This document shows, in pieces, positions 60,968 through 62,297 of a stretch of 62,297 nucleotides of DNA. Within the stretch, counting starts at the first letter, position 1. Every line of letters begins with the position of its first letter. Both the position numbers and the translations under genes were made by a program. The notes under the pieces are model-generated. The model saw nothing but the letters and a program-made list of their open reading frames with translations. It was not told the DNA's origin and searched no databases. This DNA comes from Porphyromonas loveana (GTDB lineage Bacteria; Bacteroidota; Bacteroidia; Bacteroidales; Porphyromonadaceae): positions 1 through 62,297 of the forward strand of contig NZ_QEKY01000006.1 of the NCBI RefSeq assembly GCF_003096695.1. Direction: 5' to 3'.

Positions 60968-62297
60968 ACCGGGAATAGCTTCCAGATTTAGTATCTTTGT
61001 TGTTATCGTACAGCACACATTCATCTGTGACACGATTGACATAACTGGGAATAGCTTTCAGATTTAGTATCTTTGTTGTTATCGTACAGCTCTGGCTTGA
61101 CGAACATTTTGTTTGAGAAGCACTGGGAATAGCTTTCAGATTTAGTATCTTTGTTGTTATCGTACAGCTTTTACAAAATGGCCGATCATTGCTCGCCTAC
61201 TGGGAATAGCTTTCAGATTTAGTATCTTTGTTGTTATCGTACAGCCGCATCAACTCTCGACTTCAATCTGTCTCCACTGGGAATAGCTTTCAGATTTAGT
61301 ATCTTTGTTGTTATCGTACAGCCGGTGTTCTTTGTGTCGAGCGTATGCAGAGACTGGGAATAGCTTTCAGATTTAGTATCTTTGTTGTTATCGTACAGCC
61401 AATATCTGAAAATTGAGTACGCAATAGATACTGGGAATAGCTTTCAGATTTAGTATCTTTGTTGTTATCGTACAGCGTCAGGTCGGAATTGGTAACGGCA
61501 TCGATGACTGGGAATAGCTTTCAGATTTAGTATCTTTGTTGTTATCGTACAGCAGTTTCCGCTATTCAATGAATAGCGCACCTACTGGGAATAGCTTTCA
61601 GATTTAGTATCTTTGTTGTTATCGTACAGCCAAACATAAGGGATAATTTTCAACCCGCCAAACTGGGAATAGCTTTCAGATTTAGTATCTTTGTTGTTAT
61701 CGTACAGCGCAAACAGCAAGCGGAACGACCTACTTGCAACTGGGAATAGCTTTCAGATTTAGTATCTTTGTTGTTATCGTACAGCAAAAACGGAACACGC
61801 AAGTCTTAACGCACTACTGGGAATAGCTTTCAGATTTAGTATCTTTGTTGTTATCGTACAGCCGCAAACCCATCCGCGCACATACCCCCACCACTGGGAA
61901 TAGCTTTCAGATTTAGTATCTTTGTTGTTATCGTACAGCGGCGTAGCTTTATCAGCTCAACCTGTTTGCACTGGGAATAGCTTTCAGATTTAGTATCTTT
62001 GTTGTTATCGTACAGCATAATAGACGATCTAAAAGACAAGGAAGTGACTGGGAATAGCTTTCAGATTTAGTATCTTTGTTGTTATCGTACAGCGAATATG
62101 TGTTTCGTTCGCTGTGGCGGTTTACTGGGAATAGCTTTCAGATTTAGTATCTTTGTTGTTATCGTACAGCTGAGGTCGTTTATATATCATTATACTCTGT
62201 ACTGGGAATAGCTTTCAGATTTAGTATCTTTGTTGTTATCGTACAGCAGTTTAAGTACTCCACCCGCTCATACGAGCACTGGGAATAGCTTTCAGAT
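60968..62297 (+). CRISPR. CRISPR array, 47-nt repeat, type II-C-like, open at the window end
   Basis: Seventeen complete repeats and a partial one, at a 76-78 bp period, separated by 17 unique spacers of 29-31 nt (mostly 30). The repeat begins ACTGGGAATAGCTTTCAGAT and ends TATCGTACAGC. Apart from the first, they are identical; the first (60968-61014) differs at two places (ACCGGG, CTTCCAG). The central AGCTTTCA...TTAGTATCTTTG and terminal ACAGC match, from memory, the 47-nt repeats of Bacteroides type II-C (Cas9) arrays, hence the subtype guess. No cas gene is in the window. The array continues to the right. Each repeat has TATCTTTG at positions 25-32, a Bacteroidetes -7 box directed into the next spacer. 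Confidence 0.95.

Overview
The window looks like chromosome from Porphyromonas, close to P. gingivalis or P. gulae. The main clues are a roughly 2,500-residue SprA/Sov type IX secretion translocon, an M49 dipeptidyl-peptidase III with a C-terminal helical-repeat tail, a 4-carbon acid CoA-transferase, Bat proteins, BF-PepSY proteins beside a two-component system, and Bacteroidetes-type -7 promoter boxes (TAnnTTTG, sometimes with TTTG about 19 nt upstream). Species naming is inference from remembered gene content; no search was run.

Positions 1-8100 are an accessory island. It holds the 3' remnant of a giant conjugative-element DNA methylase/helicase, an AbiE-type toxin-antitoxin pair whose toxin gene is frameshifted, a PP2C-like phosphatase overlapping that toxin gene, and a four-gene replication module (two HTH proteins, a Toprim/RecA-like primase-helicase, one unknown). 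The island ends in decay: long perfect hairpins, a tRNA-Ser-like 3' end that may be an old attachment site, an internally deleted Fic gene and a 42-bp tandem repeat. Positions 8270-16961 carry miaB, the CoA-transferase, a SIR2-TPR protein that looks like an anti-phage NADase, and ppdK.

Positions 17144-32921 are mostly core genes: tsaD-pncC-PDZ protein-cvfB, doxX and tpx, then a leftward aroQ-pyk-O-methyltransferase cluster facing xerD. That cluster is split by an HNH endonuclease gene and a HpaII-family restriction endonuclease gene. The restriction gene begins with a diverged copy of the first ~80 codons of pyk, so a 5' pyk duplication flanks the nuclease body. After xerD come the M49 peptidase, serS and rpmA/rplU.

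Positions 33470-57810 hold sprA and ruvA, a tightly overlapped DUF4271-hemD-rnpA-yidD-tatD group, prfC, tRNA-Cys, tRNA-Pro, folP-cdaA, a batD-batE-PAP2 operon lacking batABC, and a response regulator/histidine kinase pair followed by two PepSY-like exported proteins. Positions 57960-59657 encode an OmpA-like/TPR lipoprotein. The right end is gene-poor and contains repeats. It runs into a CRISPR array of 47-nt repeats and mostly 30-nt spacers, which continues past the window. The repeat resembles Bacteroidetes type II-C (Cas9) repeats, but no cas gene is in view. Each repeat carries a TAnnTTTG promoter box pointing into its downstream spacer.

Several dispersed or tandem intergenic repeat families (units of 11, 22, 23, 42 and 43 bp, and a ~260-bp block rich in GGCGCC/CCAAAA) occupy most of the longer non-coding gaps.
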